A stretch of 57,576 bases of DNA from the NCBI GenBank assembly GCA_020848835.1, contig JADLHJ010000093.1, positions 1-57,576 on the forward strand, given 5' to 3'. The notes beneath the pieces were generated by a model. It was not told the DNA's origin and made no database searches. It saw nothing but the letters and a program-made list of their open reading frames with translations. Source of the stretch: Candidatus Hydrogenedentota bacterium (GTDB lineage: Bacteria > Hydrogenedentota > Hydrogenedentia > Hydrogenedentales > SLHB01). Each line of letters begins with the position of its first letter. Position 1 is the stretch's first letter. The position numbers and the translations under genes were made by a program. Of the stretch, positions 45,701 through 54,318 are shown piece after piece.

Positions 45701-48009
45701 TACCGGCCGCGGCGGGTAGCCAATGGGAATTGGTTTTCCTCCGGGAACTGGTCTGGACCCAAAAACGCCGGCCATACGTCATAGTACGGCAACGACGGTT
45801 GCGCCGGAGGTACTGACAGGAACGTCGAACGGGGACCAAACGGCGGCAAGTCGTTGTCCGGCTGGAAGAATGGCACCGTTTCGTAAGGATACTGAAATGC
45901 AGTGAAGAAATGTTCGTCACTACCGGTCAGGAACCAACGCCACATCTGCACGCCGACGGTGTGGGAATCTTGGAATTGGCCGGCTGCTACGCCAAACGGG
46001 TCTATCCAGCGTGCAAAGTTCGAGAACACGAAACCAGATCCCGACACTTGGAGTAAGTTGCCAGCCGGGTAATCAATGTCGGTAAGTTTCGAGTAAAGGT
46101 TGTTCGATTCATAGTTGAGAACCAAGTCGTGTATTTCGACTGTGCTACGAATCGGCTTTGCGTTGCGGTTATTTAGCGTGCGCTCATTCCACCAAGGCTC
46201 AGGCGTTACGTCGTCTTCCTGCACCCACAACGAGTCTTCCTGCCAAGCAGGGCCATCGTAGACGCCTTCTTCAATTAGGCTGTCCTGAGGAATCTGAGTT
46301 TGTACAAATATTCCGCCGTCAAGATGGCCACTGTTGGGATTGAAACGTCGTGGTTCGATGAACGAACGGAAATCAGCGCCATAGGTCAATCCGACGCCAT
46401 CGCCGGGAAGACCAGAAGAGTCCTGATATCCACTGTCTGGGCGTACAACCACAAAATAGTCAGGAACCCATGTGGAAGCATGAATAGCGGATTGGGGGTC
46501 TGGTGTCGCATCCAGATAGCCGGTTGGAGTTTCATCATCTGCGCGTCGGCGCCCGCCGTCATTGAGACGAATGCGCAGTTTCCACCAAGGATCGCCACCA
46601 CCCGGCGGAAATGGAATGTACTCCCAGCGGGCGACTCCAGGGTTTCTGTCTTCAGGGTTCTCGGTAAAGTTGAAGCCTTCGGGGAACATCGGATGATCCA
46701 CCAGCGTGACGCCAGTGCCACCTTCAACAGGCTGCGGCACATCGAAGAAACCGTCGTTGTTGGTGTCAAACCAAACCCAACAGCCGTTGTATGCAAAGTC
46801 GCGTCCCAACGCATCGTTGATGTGCGCCGACTCGGGAAACGCCATAGAATCGGTGAACGTTTCCAGCCCATTAGTGGGATTAAAGCCACCATTTCCCGGA
46901 GGCCCATTGGGATCACCGCCGATGTCCGTCAAGATGACGTTCACTTCTTCGATTGCAGCATCGATCGGTGTGGTAAACCGCAAATTTGGAAACTTTGGCG
47001 ACAGTGTTTCCTGAGCGGGACCGTGCATATCAATAGCAACTACGGGCCGCCAATTCTCCAGTGGAAGCAATTTCTGTAGTTGCAGAAACTCGCCGGAGAC
47101 AAAGTCAAAGGTGGCGCCGCCCACATCAAAACGGGGGCGACTGTACTCCGCTATCGGCGTGTACATAAAGTAAGGATGCGCCCACGAATTCTTGAAGCGG
47201 TAGTCGTTAAAATTCGAGCTCGGTCCGCTGGTCATGTCGAATACGCCGAAGCTCGATGCATACGCCGTTTCCGGCTCCACCGGATCCTCGGGGTAGCCAT
47301 CGAGCAAGCCGTCTTGGCCGACAGGAACAGTGCCGTCCGGCAACACCATTAGTGCGCAGTACTGGGTGAAAGCGAGTGATATCTGGTTGCGCCATGTCGC
47401 GGAACTGCGAAATGCCAGAATATAGTTCTGCCCGTCGTCGCAACCCAGGTTGGTCATATCGAAATCTTCGAGATCGAGGTCGTACTCGAGAGGATCCGGA
47501 TCGGTATCGATATTGATCGACGGGGCAAACAACAACTGCCCCTGCGCATTGAAGCGCAGCGGCACATTTGCCAAGGCGCGGTCGGATCGGCCAAATACCA
47601 AGTCGTCTTGCCAGTTCAGCGTTCCCCGCTCGTCGCAGGGCCCGCCATCACGGAAGACCGCAAACTCTAAAATATCTGATTCCTGCAAACCCGGGACGAC
47701 TGTATAGCTGCGCGCCTCGTCGTCATCACGGATGATAAAGCCCAGCCCAGCAAGATAACGAATAGACTCTTCCCCACTCATATTGAAAATGAAGATGGGT
47801 TGCCAATCGGTCAGTGGCAAAATACCCGTCTCGTTCGCGATAAGGTCATCTACACTGATCGACACAGCGTCTTCGAATGGCACGAGGGTGCGCGTATCGA
47901 TGTCGCACTGCGCTAAGGCGGAAGGAGCAAATGCAGTGGACGCGGCCAAGAGCGCCGAGAAGGCGAAACATACCGTTGCGTGCACCCGGCGGCATAACTT
48001 AATTCCCAA
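42751..48009 (-). CDS. Giant exported IPT/TIG protein with a CFI-box C-terminus (1752 residues)
   Basis: A very large exported protein. TTG at 48009 is the preferred start because GGAGGG lies seven bases upstream; an upstream TTG at 48024 has no such site. A signal peptide ends near APSALA|QC. Three segments share a motif of type FVVVR(T/P) followed by a short acidic stretch (near residues 525, 1065 and 1385), suggesting repeated domains. A calcium-type loop pair (DLDGDGAADDMNGDNTVTNADK) lies near 945. Two IPT/TIG domains occupy about 1480-1640. A Gly-rich linker then leads to CFIATAAYGSPFAEHL, the CFI-box C-terminal signature, with a membrane helix and a basic end (RARRKASR). CFI-box tails are thought to be sorting or anchoring signals. 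The gene directly precedes the gsp region, so it is a candidate secreted or surface substrate. Confidence 0.82.
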   Translation of the reverse strand: MGIKLCRRVHATVCFAFSALLAASTAFAPSALAQCDIDTRTLVPFEDAVSISVDDLIANETGILPLTDWQPIFIFNMSGEESIRYLAGLGFIIRDDDEARSYTVVPGLQESDILEFAVFRDGGPCDERGTLNWQDDLVFGRSDRALANVPLRFNAQGQLLFAPSINIDTDPDPLEYDLDLEDFDMTNLGCDDGQNYILAFRSSATWRNQISLAFTQYCALMVLPDGTVPVGQDGLLDGYPEDPVEPETAYASSFGVFDMTSGPSSNFNDYRFKNSWAHPYFMYTPIAEYSRPRFDVGGATFDFVSGEFLQLQKLLPLENWRPVVAIDMHGPAQETLSPKFPNLRFTTPIDAAIEEVNVILTDIGGDPNGPPGNGGFNPTNGLETFTDSMAFPESAHINDALGRDFAYNGCWVWFDTNNDGFFDVPQPVEGGTGVTLVDHPMFPEGFNFTENPEDRNPGVARWEYIPFPPGGGDPWWKLRIRLNDGGRRRADDETPTGYLDATPDPQSAIHASTWVPDYFVVVRPDSGYQDSSGLPGDGVGLTYGADFRSFIEPRRFNPNSGHLDGGIFVQTQIPQDSLIEEGVYDGPAWQEDSLWVQEDDVTPEPWWNERTLNNRNAKPIRSTVEIHDLVLNYESNNLYSKLTDIDYPAGNLLQVSGSGFVFSNFARWIDPFGVAAGQFQDSHTVGVQMWRWFLTGSDEHFFTAFQYPYETVPFFQPDNDLPPFGPRSTFLSVPPAQPSLPYYDVWPAFLGPDQFPEENQFPLATRRGRYLKQHIETTSRATAMIGLNFTGADDPRVNQFAQIQLQQLTVAFWGPDFDPREDLLPLDPTGQASSSGVLLVEDGVPDSESTQIPKPYFGQDGIFGSSLGVVGDLTVDTAVPLTALGWKTAPEFIDLDGDGAADDMNGDNTVTNADKAWVLRMRPSAPWRLPTRDEVGGFFPVEEEDPEAKSNEVVSVGTLASNPAIASTSEEAEVAQTKQAAKQGGSYSKKSPVQMNADDVEAETLARGGAKAFGPAGNSGDDLFVVVRTSDQLTRFEQFRCVVPATLPDRNTNEKPAGVQLLPQTPISLAIYDKTQPEEGVMPYYGPEPFGYDMIEANVGGEVIDLTGTGQTIAADSGAVAVLGLDLSTNRGNAGIAAQGTSGVGGQASFSVSGSPWTAGAFVGYFLIDSDFEQWNIIANTNKKLTLDAPANASGTPKSGNFLIVKDPTFLEQVIVEFYDNGRDGDFNFLDDLLPMDIDPSVSGLALYRDNDNNPSNENGSFDEGDLPVQLDYAPFQIGQAGEVQTQLMMVFSTPGTDDIPISMTNQTRHRQWVPDSFGGGLSNPDSGADFFVVIRTSEDITLGDDFRVGLASWGPNTPTEPDPDTFPPPPASRTGEFDVFSEFPWGQRAVGLITFFEDETYYKQYPEADNSNFNWVRSTINKQNQTRTILTVDEVVEPDDLIIDAVTPSILPKEITGGGLTLSITGQNFGAAPTVSLDSVALTIVSANNTTITALIPGGTTLDTDNDGEVSLRVTNPLNNDFDRYNNFEIDEDGTGGGDAPTIDTISPSQGTRNDFPVTITGSNFVNPVVRFEGVIMPIQGTPTSTTIVVAFPTGGLPFTGALDVQVKNDSGLLAIKPDGFTYINSPTGGGGGGGFGGGGGLPIGGCFIATAAYGSPFAEHLDSFRGFRDGVLLKTAPGTALVEAYYTLSPALADELAAHPALAYLVRLVLTPVAWMIEAPVLAALLMLSVLTGAAMLRARRKASRASTAQ

Positions 48010-48242
48010 GAGTGGACCCTCCAACTGCCGTCTCCGTTGTCCAAACCATTGCAGTGGTACGGACGCGATACGTAGGCATGTCGCTCATACAAGACCCGGC
48101 CCTGCGCCGTTCACGAGGCTGTGACGGGATAATACTACCCTCTCCCTGCCAGGAAAACTTCAACAGAGACCTTTCACTACCCACTAAGGCCACGATTCTT
48201 CCGCGTATAAAATACAACCCTGAAGCGTGTCTGTCACAGTAC

Positions 48243-48271
48243 CTTATAGCACAGTATCCGAAACGTGTCAA
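48243..48271 (-). promoter_or_regulatory. Strong promoter of the giant CFI-box gene
   Basis: Minus-strand TTGACA (48266-48271), a 17-bp spacer and TATAAG (48243-48248). This is one of the best sigma-70-type promoters in the window. Confidence 0.75.
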
Positions 48272-48281
48272 CAAACATAGG

Positions 48282-48289
48282 TTGCGCAA
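48282..48289. promoter_or_regulatory. TTGCGCAA operator candidate
   Basis: An 8-bp perfect palindrome 10 bp upstream of the -35. The pilus-operon promoter has the same palindrome 9 bp upstream of its -35 (26581-26588). Confidence 0.45.
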
Positions 48290-48449
48290 TTCCTACCGTA
48301 GCAGAAGGTTAAGTAGATGTACCGCATTTCGCAGACTTGCACTATTGCTAATTTATGTAAAGAGTTTAATCTGCCGCCGCGCTAACCGATTGGACAAACG
48401 CTTGTCAGCGTTGCCCAACTTCTACTCCTCATGACGCCCAATCGGCTCC

Positions 48450-50591
48450 CTAATTATTGACCGCAACCCGTTTCTGCGCTCCATACAGGGAATGATAGGC
48501 CGCGTAGTTCCCCAACACTTTCTTGACAAAGTCGCGCGTCTCGTCGAACGGAATCGCCTCAATAAAATTGTCCAAGTCGCTCGCATCATATCGCGCGCGC
48601 CATTTGTTCACGTTGCCCGGGCCGGCATTATAGGACGCCACGGCGAAAACGGTGTTGCCCCCCTGCTTCCCCAGAATATACCGGTAATAGTACCCGCCGA
48701 CCCGCAGCGAGCTTTCCGGCCGGTGCAGGGTGTCCACATGCTCTACCCCAATCGCCGTGTCAGTCTTGGCGATCCACGCCGCCGTGCTCGGCATAAGCTG
48801 CATCACCCCTGTCGCCCCCGCGTGTGATTCAATTCTTGCCTGAAACAGACTCTCCTGCCGCGCAATCGCAAGCAGTAAAAGCGGGTCCGCCCCCGTCTCA
48901 TTTGCGGTCTTCTGCACTGCGGGCCAGTATGCGCGCGGGTAAAGTGCGGGCAATGCCTCGGCCGTTGGCCGTTCGTCCTTCAGACCCCACTTCGTCTTAT
49001 TGATGATCTGGTCCACGGTCGCCGCAAGGCCTGCATCGGATATTGCCGCCAAATACGCTCCCACATGCTTTGATTCCAGAATTGCCTTGGCGTGCGCCAA
49101 GACCTCCCACTCCGCCTCCTCGTACCCATGATCGGCGAAGAAGCGCATGCGATCGATCCACGCATCTTTAAGCGGCGCGTGTTCCTTGGCGCGATGTTCA
49201 ATCTCAAAGGGCCTCAAATACGCACCAATCCCCGGCGCGGCAATTGATGCAACGTCCCCTGCGTGTTTCGGATCAATCTCCGCGAGCCGCTGCTGCGCGC
49301 GGTGCGCATAGAAGTTTCCGATGCCACCCGCGTCCACCGCACGTCGAAACATCTTGTCTGCCGCATCTTGATTCCCGAGCGCCGCATACAATCGACCGCA
49401 ATCGAATGCCGCCGCGGGTACCAGCGATGAGTCGCGGTATTTTTCAACCACTTGCTGCAATGCCGCAAACGCCGCCTTGTGATCGCCTTGCTCGCGAAGA
49501 ATTAGCGCAGAACGGAACAACGCATCTGGCGCTCGTTCATGATCCGGGCAGGCCTTCACCAGCACCTGCAGTTCCGCCAACGCCGCAGCTACTTCGGCAG
49601 GTTCGTCGTCATGTTCCAAATGTTGCTGTGCGAGCCACCACAACGCATCGCCGGTTTCTTTCGTATTCGGCAGGTTGTTTGTGAGCACATCAAACAACTT
49701 CTCCGCCGTGTCCCGATTGGCCTTGCGCAACTGAATGACCGCAGCGGCCTCCTTCTTCGGCGCGGGACGCGGCTCCTCGCCCGCGCTGTAATAACTACGC
49801 GCCGCGTGCATCAGCGCCAAGCGGCCCGATTCGGTATTGGGATAGGCCTTCGCGACCGCGAGCAACGCCGTCCGCCCCGCATCGCGGTTTGTGTCCGTCG
49901 CAAGCGTCACCCGTGCGCGGAGATATTCCGCTTTATCACTGTTCTTAGCGTCGCCGGCTGCCGGTATTGTCGCCAGCACTTTGGATGCCTCCACAAATTC
50001 GCCGGCACTAACGTATACATGCGCGGCCTCAAGCCTTTGAGAAATATCCGGCGCATTCGCCAAACGCTTCGCGGTTTCAAACCGCTGCGTGCGTGTGCGC
50101 GCTTCCGCGAGCATCGTGGAAAACAACGCAAGCCCTTTCGCGAACCCGGGTTCATTGCCAAGCGCAATCAGACTGTCGCCGTAGACACGTTCATACGCAT
50201 CGAGCCAGCGCGGCGCAATGGGGGAATCGATAATCGGTTGTAGGACAGCTATCGCCTCGGCAAACACTCCTTGATGAAAAAGCAATGTCCCCAACTCGCC
50301 ACGCGCAAACCACACGCTCGCGTCCTCGCTATTCACAAGATCGCGCAGCTGCGCAACCGCCCCGTCCTTATCCCCTCCGCGCGCTCTGCATAACGCCGCC
50401 CGCACCCGCGCAAACCCCGCGAGCGCGGCATCCGCCTTCGCACAATTCTCATAAGCCGTTATCGCGTCAGCGTTGCGCCCCGCCGCTTCCGCGTCCCGTC
50501 CAGTCACATACGCATCAGCCCCAGAAAATGACGCCGACCACGCCGAAGCGCACAACAAGAGTGCGCAAAAAACGGTGACGACACGACGCAT
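48450..50591 (-). CDS. Soluble lytic murein transglycosylase with TPR-like repeats
   Basis: A 713-residue periplasmic enzyme that cleaves peptidoglycan between MurNAc and GlcNAc, forming 1,6-anhydro ends. ATG at 50591 is chosen because GGAG lies eight bases upstream and a signal peptide follows at once (VVTVFCALLLCASAWSASF). The first 500 residues are Ala-rich helical repeats of TPR/Slt70 type. The catalytic SLT domain (about 560-700) has ARQESLF with the catalytic Glu, GATGVMQLMPSTA and SYNAGPGNV. Enzymes of this kind can make room in the wall for secretion machines. It has its own promoter at 50629-50657. Confidence 0.9.
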   Translation of the reverse strand: MRRVVTVFCALLLCASAWSASFSGADAYVTGRDAEAAGRNADAITAYENCAKADAALAGFARVRAALCRARGGDKDGAVAQLRDLVNSEDASVWFARGELGTLLFHQGVFAEAIAVLQPIIDSPIAPRWLDAYERVYGDSLIALGNEPGFAKGLALFSTMLAEARTRTQRFETAKRLANAPDISQRLEAAHVYVSAGEFVEASKVLATIPAAGDAKNSDKAEYLRARVTLATDTNRDAGRTALLAVAKAYPNTESGRLALMHAARSYYSAGEEPRPAPKKEAAAVIQLRKANRDTAEKLFDVLTNNLPNTKETGDALWWLAQQHLEHDDEPAEVAAALAELQVLVKACPDHERAPDALFRSALILREQGDHKAAFAALQQVVEKYRDSSLVPAAAFDCGRLYAALGNQDAADKMFRRAVDAGGIGNFYAHRAQQRLAEIDPKHAGDVASIAAPGIGAYLRPFEIEHRAKEHAPLKDAWIDRMRFFADHGYEEAEWEVLAHAKAILESKHVGAYLAAISDAGLAATVDQIINKTKWGLKDERPTAEALPALYPRAYWPAVQKTANETGADPLLLLAIARQESLFQARIESHAGATGVMQLMPSTAAWIAKTDTAIGVEHVDTLHRPESSLRVGGYYYRYILGKQGGNTVFAVASYNAGPGNVNKWRARYDASDLDNFIEAIPFDETRDFVKKVLGNYAAYHSLYGAQKRVAVNN

Positions 50592-50628
50592 GTAAATAGC
50601 TCCAAATACCTGGATAAAACGATGAGAA

Positions 50629-50657
50629 ATCCTATCAACCCGGCAGGTGGTGGTCAA
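50629..50657 (-). promoter_or_regulatory. Promoter of the lytic transglycosylase gene
   Basis: Minus-strand TTGACC (50652-50657), a 17-bp spacer and TAGGAT (50629-50634). The predicted start is about 31 bases before the ATG. Confidence 0.6.
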
Positions 50658-50710
50658 CGAATAAAAGGATTGATTTGGCAGTCCACGTCCTCCCTTTGGA
50701 CTCCATAAAC

Positions 50711-53011
50711 TCACGTGCGGTTTACAATCCGGCGCACACCTTGCAGCAATATCCATACTAGAGCCACGCACGCCAAAGTGAGTCCTACATACAAGCTCCA
50801 AGGTCGATAAATAAAAATAATCTCATGCGCGCCCTGCGGCGTAGCGATCCCACGGAAGATGCCATTCACTTTCAAGATCGGTGCGCGCTTTCCATCGATC
50901 GACGCAGACCATCCCGAATCAAATGTATCGCACAAGACCGTCACGCCGTTGTCCGGCGCATCGACCCGCACCACCACGCGCTCCGGCGACACGTCTTCCA
51001 CACTGCATGTCGCGTTGGGCCGCGCCGCCGCTGTTTGTTGCGCCGATGCGCCAGTTAACGTCGCCAGATCGCTGATGCCTTTCGACTCTGCATCGACGAC
51101 ACACATCTGTGTTGCGTCAAAATTCTCGCCGGTCAAAGCGTCGATCGTAGCGGGCAAACCAACTTCCACCTGAACGCGCGGCACCCAATATGCGCGCGGC
51201 AGCGCATCGTCTAACACAAACATCCGCACTTCTCCGGCAGACGACACCTCGCGCAGCGCCGGACCCTTGCCTTCCCATCGCCCCTCGTACATCGGCGATT
51301 GCGGCGCAGCGATCAATAGTCGCGCGGCCATGTAACGAAGTAATTGTGAATTAGCAGACGCAGGCGAAAGCGACGATACGCTTGGTCGTGCAGTGCTTCC
51401 GGCCTCGCCAGTCAATCGCTCGTGCCATAGCGCCTGATCGCGCGACATTGGGAGCCCCGCTCCTCCGGCGGAATTCAAGCCTGCAACCATCCCAATATTC
51501 GCTGTAAGTCCACGATCGAGTTCGCGCGCAGAAGTCGCGATCCGGCCACCCAACGACTGATCGCGCGCGGACGCTAAGGCTTGCTTGTAGGTTTCAAAAC
51601 ACGCCGGCGCGTCCTGTCGTGGGTGTGTGTATATCGTCCGTCCCGCGTTTACGAGGTCGATCAAAACAATCGCGCCAATCGCGACATAACACAACGGCAG
51701 CAACACGCGAGCACGAAATACTGCGAATAGCAAAAGCACCGGCACGATAGGCAGTACGTATCGGCGCACCTCGGAACCAAACAGCAGAAAGAGGGCAACA
51801 CTCGCTGCGAGCGTCACCATCACAGGCAGCCATATCGACTGCGACCGGAACGACGCGCGCGTCGTGAACACGCGGTCCGCACCGATGGCCGTAAGCAATG
51901 CAACAGACACGATCACAGGCAACATCAACGCACTCAGCGGAAATTGCAGTGGGAGTCGCCAACGGAAAAACACCGCAAGGGCTACCGCGCACGCGGCTAG
52001 TAACGCGTAGAGTACTGCATCACGGCGGCGGTGCCGGTGAAACATCGCGGCGGGTATGAACACCAGCGGAACGACACCCACGTATGCGATGCGCGGCTGT
52101 ACTTCCGCTCGCCCCGAAATCGCCTGGACAAAAAACTCGCCCAGACTCGCGGGCGCTATTCCTCCCGGTTGCGGCCCCCACACCCACGAAAAAGGATTGG
52201 CCGCGCGCAACGCCAGCGCGAGAGTCGGCATCCATTGCACCGCGGAGACGCCGAAGGCGACCAATCCTATTACGATCAATCCGCGCGCGCGCTTGGTGAA
52301 CTCCGCGCTACCGCGTTCTACAACAACCAACGACTGCACCGCGTATACAAATGCGACGACAGCGACAACAAGCGCAAATGCGTACGCCCCGCTCAACATC
52401 AGCAGAGCGCCCGTGATGCCCGCAATAATCGCGCTCGCGGTATCGAATCGGTGCGCATACTCGCGCACCGCCCACAACAACAGCGGCGTCCACACCATCG
52501 CCGCCGCCAAGGTCGGGCGCGACATCGCGGCCGCAGACAAACCCGAAAACGCGTACACCATTCCGCCGAGCAGCGCCGCGAGATACCCCACCCCCACCGC
52601 ACGCACCAGCAACGCAAAAAACAGCCCCATCATGAACAGACACATGAACGCGTGCAGCGCCATCGCGTGTTCCGTACTCATAAACAAGAAGGGAAGATTC
52701 AAGGGCTGCAACACACCTACGCGCGCGTCGGCCAGCAACGGAGTGCCGCAGAGTTGGCGCGAGTTCCACAATGGAAGCGCACCTTCGTGCATGCGCCCAA
52801 ACGCGTAGTGATACGACGGATAGAAAAACTGGAACAGGTCCGCGTTTTCGCGCGCCTCGCCCACACTTGCAGAGCGCACCTGCGTCTCGTTCCAAAACAC
52901 CGGCGCAAGCACGATAAATACTACGGCAATTGCAAACAGCGGCAGCGCGCCGTATCTGTAGGTAGGCGGTAACGCGATCTCGATTTCGTCCGCAGGACGC
53001 AGCCAATTCAT
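50711..53011 (-). CDS. YfhO-family polytopic membrane protein
   Basis: A 766-residue protein with about a dozen membrane helices in the first 450 residues and a soluble, outward-facing C-terminal domain. The end matches the YfhO family: TVLCDTFDSGWSASIDGKRAP, then GIFRGIATPQGAHEIIFIYRPW, and a last membrane helix. YfhO proteins are GT-C-like membrane proteins linked to glycosylation of wall polymers or lipids. The N-terminus has a short cytoplasmic segment, then LPLFAIAVVFIVLAPVF. GGGG lies nine bases before the ATG. The substrate cannot be predicted. Confidence 0.85.
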   Translation of the reverse strand: MNWLRPADEIEIALPPTYRYGALPLFAIAVVFIVLAPVFWNETQVRSASVGEARENADLFQFFYPSYHYAFGRMHEGALPLWNSRQLCGTPLLADARVGVLQPLNLPFLFMSTEHAMALHAFMCLFMMGLFFALLVRAVGVGYLAALLGGMVYAFSGLSAAAMSRPTLAAAMVWTPLLLWAVREYAHRFDTASAIIAGITGALLMLSGAYAFALVVAVVAFVYAVQSLVVVERGSAEFTKRARGLIVIGLVAFGVSAVQWMPTLALALRAANPFSWVWGPQPGGIAPASLGEFFVQAISGRAEVQPRIAYVGVVPLVFIPAAMFHRHRRRDAVLYALLAACAVALAVFFRWRLPLQFPLSALMLPVIVSVALLTAIGADRVFTTRASFRSQSIWLPVMVTLAASVALFLLFGSEVRRYVLPIVPVLLLFAVFRARVLLPLCYVAIGAIVLIDLVNAGRTIYTHPRQDAPACFETYKQALASARDQSLGGRIATSARELDRGLTANIGMVAGLNSAGGAGLPMSRDQALWHERLTGEAGSTARPSVSSLSPASANSQLLRYMAARLLIAAPQSPMYEGRWEGKGPALREVSSAGEVRMFVLDDALPRAYWVPRVQVEVGLPATIDALTGENFDATQMCVVDAESKGISDLATLTGASAQQTAAARPNATCSVEDVSPERVVVRVDAPDNGVTVLCDTFDSGWSASIDGKRAPILKVNGIFRGIATPQGAHEIIFIYRPWSLYVGLTLACVALVWILLQGVRRIVNRT

Positions 53012-53262
53012 GGCATCACACCCCGCGCACCCGCGGCAGATGGGTCAATGTGTGCATGCTCACGGATGTCATTCGCATTATGTCCCGGCGCAATAAAATC
53101 GTGCGACGCATCGTAACACCCCCACAACTCCAATCCCAAGCCGCCAGCCTCCGCAATTACCTTTTGAAGCTCCGCATTAGGTTCTGAGTTCTGAGTTCGG
53201 AGTTCTGAGTTCGGAGTTCCACATTTACGCGGTCTTCGCCAACGACCTTGATTCGCACGCAA
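53008..53262 (-). CDS. Doubtful small ORF overlapping the YfhO start
   Basis: An 84-residue frame whose stop overlaps the next start as ATGA, the arrangement of coupled genes. Its N-terminal third (NSELRTQNSE) is simply the translation of the heptamer repeat at 53182-53220, and no clear ribosome-binding site is seen. The C-terminal part (about 53 residues) is not recognised. It may be a gene remnant. Confidence 0.2.
   Translation of the reverse strand: MRANQGRWRRPRKCGTPNSELRTQNSEPNAELQKVIAEAGGLGLELWGCYDASHDFIAPGHNANDIREHAHIDPSAAGARGVMP
53182..53220. repeat. Heptanucleotide tandem repeat, five units
   Basis: Five consecutive 7-bp units TTC(T/G)GAG followed by a partial unit. It has the same period as the repeats inside the giant pseudopilin leader (16259-16345), but a different unit. 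Confidence 0.8.
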
Positions 53263-53276
53263 TCGCGGATCATACT
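53248..53276 (+). promoter_or_regulatory. Candidate promoter of the DUF1080 gene
   Basis: TTGATT (53248-53253), a 17-bp spacer and CATACT (53271-53276), four of six matches in each box. The predicted leader is about 25 bases, followed by a strong GGAGGA site seven bases before the ATG. Confidence 0.45.
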
Positions 53277-53307
53277 AAAGGCTATTTAGGGCGCGGAGGA
53301 ATCAATC

Positions 53308-54318
53308 ATGAAAATGCGACACACTATCCTTGCAACGGCGTTTACCGTTCTCATAAACCTGTCCGCCAGCGCAGCTGGCCCCGATCCATTCCTGGGCCGC
53401 TGGGCATTGACCATCCCCGGCGGCGGCGCAGGCTGGCTCGGCATCAGCAAAGATCGCGGCTTCCTCGAAGCCAATATCCTTTGGGGCGGCGGCAGTGTTG
53501 TCCCGTGTGACAGCGCATACATTGACGGCGACACATTAGTCGTCACGCGCACCGACGACGTCGAGCGCAAAGACGCAGCCGGCACCGTCTTTGCCACGCA
53601 GCGCTTCACCAAAACGCTTCGCGCGACGGTCTCCGGTGATGCATTGAAATGCACCATTGCGGAACCCAACACCGACGGCAGCGGCGTGCGCAATGCAGAA
53701 TTCGGCGGCAAGCGCATTGCAGACCTACCCACCGCGCCCGATCTCTCGAAAGTAAAACTCGGCAAACCCATCACGCTATTCAATGGGAAAGACCTCAGTG
53801 GCTGGAAACTCACCAGCGAAGGCCAAGTGAACGGTTGGAGCGTGAAAGACGGACTTCTTGTAAACAACCCCGCGCAAGAAGAAGGCAAGCCGCACAAATC
53901 CTACGGCAATCTGCGCACCGAAAAAGAATTCGAGGATTTCAATCTTAAGTGCGACGTGCTCGTAGGCCCGAAAGGAAACAGCGGTATTTATCTTCGCGGT
54001 ATCTACGAAGTGCAAGTCTCCGATACTTACGGCCAACCGCTCGACGCGCACAACATGGGCGGCGTCTACAGCCGCATCACGCCAACATCCGCGGCCGAAA
54101 AACCCGCCGGTGAATGGCAAACCTACGACATCACACTTTGCGATCGACATATAACGGTCGTGCTCAACGGCAAGAAAATCATCGACAACCAACCGCTCCT
54201 GGGCTGCACCGGCGGCGCGCTCTGGTCCGATGAATTCAAACCCGGCCCGATCTATTTACAGGGCGATCACACCGGCATCTCGTACCGCAACATCGTCCTG
54301 ACGCCAATCGAAAAATGA
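53308..54318 (+). CDS. Exported DUF1080 (3-keto-disaccharide hydrolase-like) protein
   Basis: A 336-residue exported protein. GGAGGA lies seven bases before the ATG, and a signal peptide ends near SASA|AG. The N-terminal third (about 25-145) is a small beta-domain. The C-terminal two thirds are the concanavalin-like DUF1080 domain, starting at PITLFNGKDLSGWKLTSEGQ and including NSGIYLRGIYEVQV, WQTYDI and GPIYLQGDHTGISYRNI. Some family members hydrolyse 3-keto-glycosides; many act in polysaccharide breakdown by Planctomycetota-like bacteria. The specific substrate is unknown. Confidence 0.88.
   Translation: MKMRHTILATAFTVLINLSASAAGPDPFLGRWALTIPGGGAGWLGISKDRGFLEANILWGGGSVVPCDSAYIDGDTLVVTRTDDVERKDAAGTVFATQRFTKTLRATVSGDALKCTIAEPNTDGSGVRNAEFGGKRIADLPTAPDLSKVKLGKPITLFNGKDLSGWKLTSEGQVNGWSVKDGLLVNNPAQEEGKPHKSYGNLRTEKEFEDFNLKCDVLVGPKGNSGIYLRGIYEVQVSDTYGQPLDAHNMGGVYSRITPTSAAEKPAGEWQTYDITLCDRHITVVLNGKKIIDNQPLLGCTGGALWSDEFKPGPIYLQGDHTGISYRNIVLTPIEK

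Larger units (their letters stand above)
48010..48449. other. Long leader and gap between the CFI-box gene and the transglycosylase gene
   Basis: It holds the strong minus-strand promoter at 48243-48271 and a TTGCGCAA site. This gives a leader of about 225 bases for the giant gene. A short minus frame starting with ATG near 48089 runs to a stop at 47999, overlapping the giant gene's start, and might be a leader peptide. No terminator for the transglycosylase gene is obvious; CCGATTGG and CCAATCGG form an 8-bp inverted pair near 48383-48440. Confidence 0.5.
53012..53307. other. Divergent gap between the YfhO gene and the DUF1080 gene
   Basis: The gap contains the heptamer tandem repeat at 53182-53220 and a plus-strand promoter candidate at 53248-53276. 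It also covers the doubtful small ORF at 53008-53262. Confidence 0.6.

Noticed and set aside
48010..48240. Known riboswitch in the long leader of the giant CFI-box gene
   Set aside because: I could not match any riboswitch class core by eye. The leader is long and purine-rich but without a convincing conserved fold.
50592..50801. Longer N-terminus for the lytic transglycosylase
   Set aside because: It overlaps the upstream gene and its promoter. The signal peptide begins right at the ATG at 50591, which has a good ribosome-binding site.
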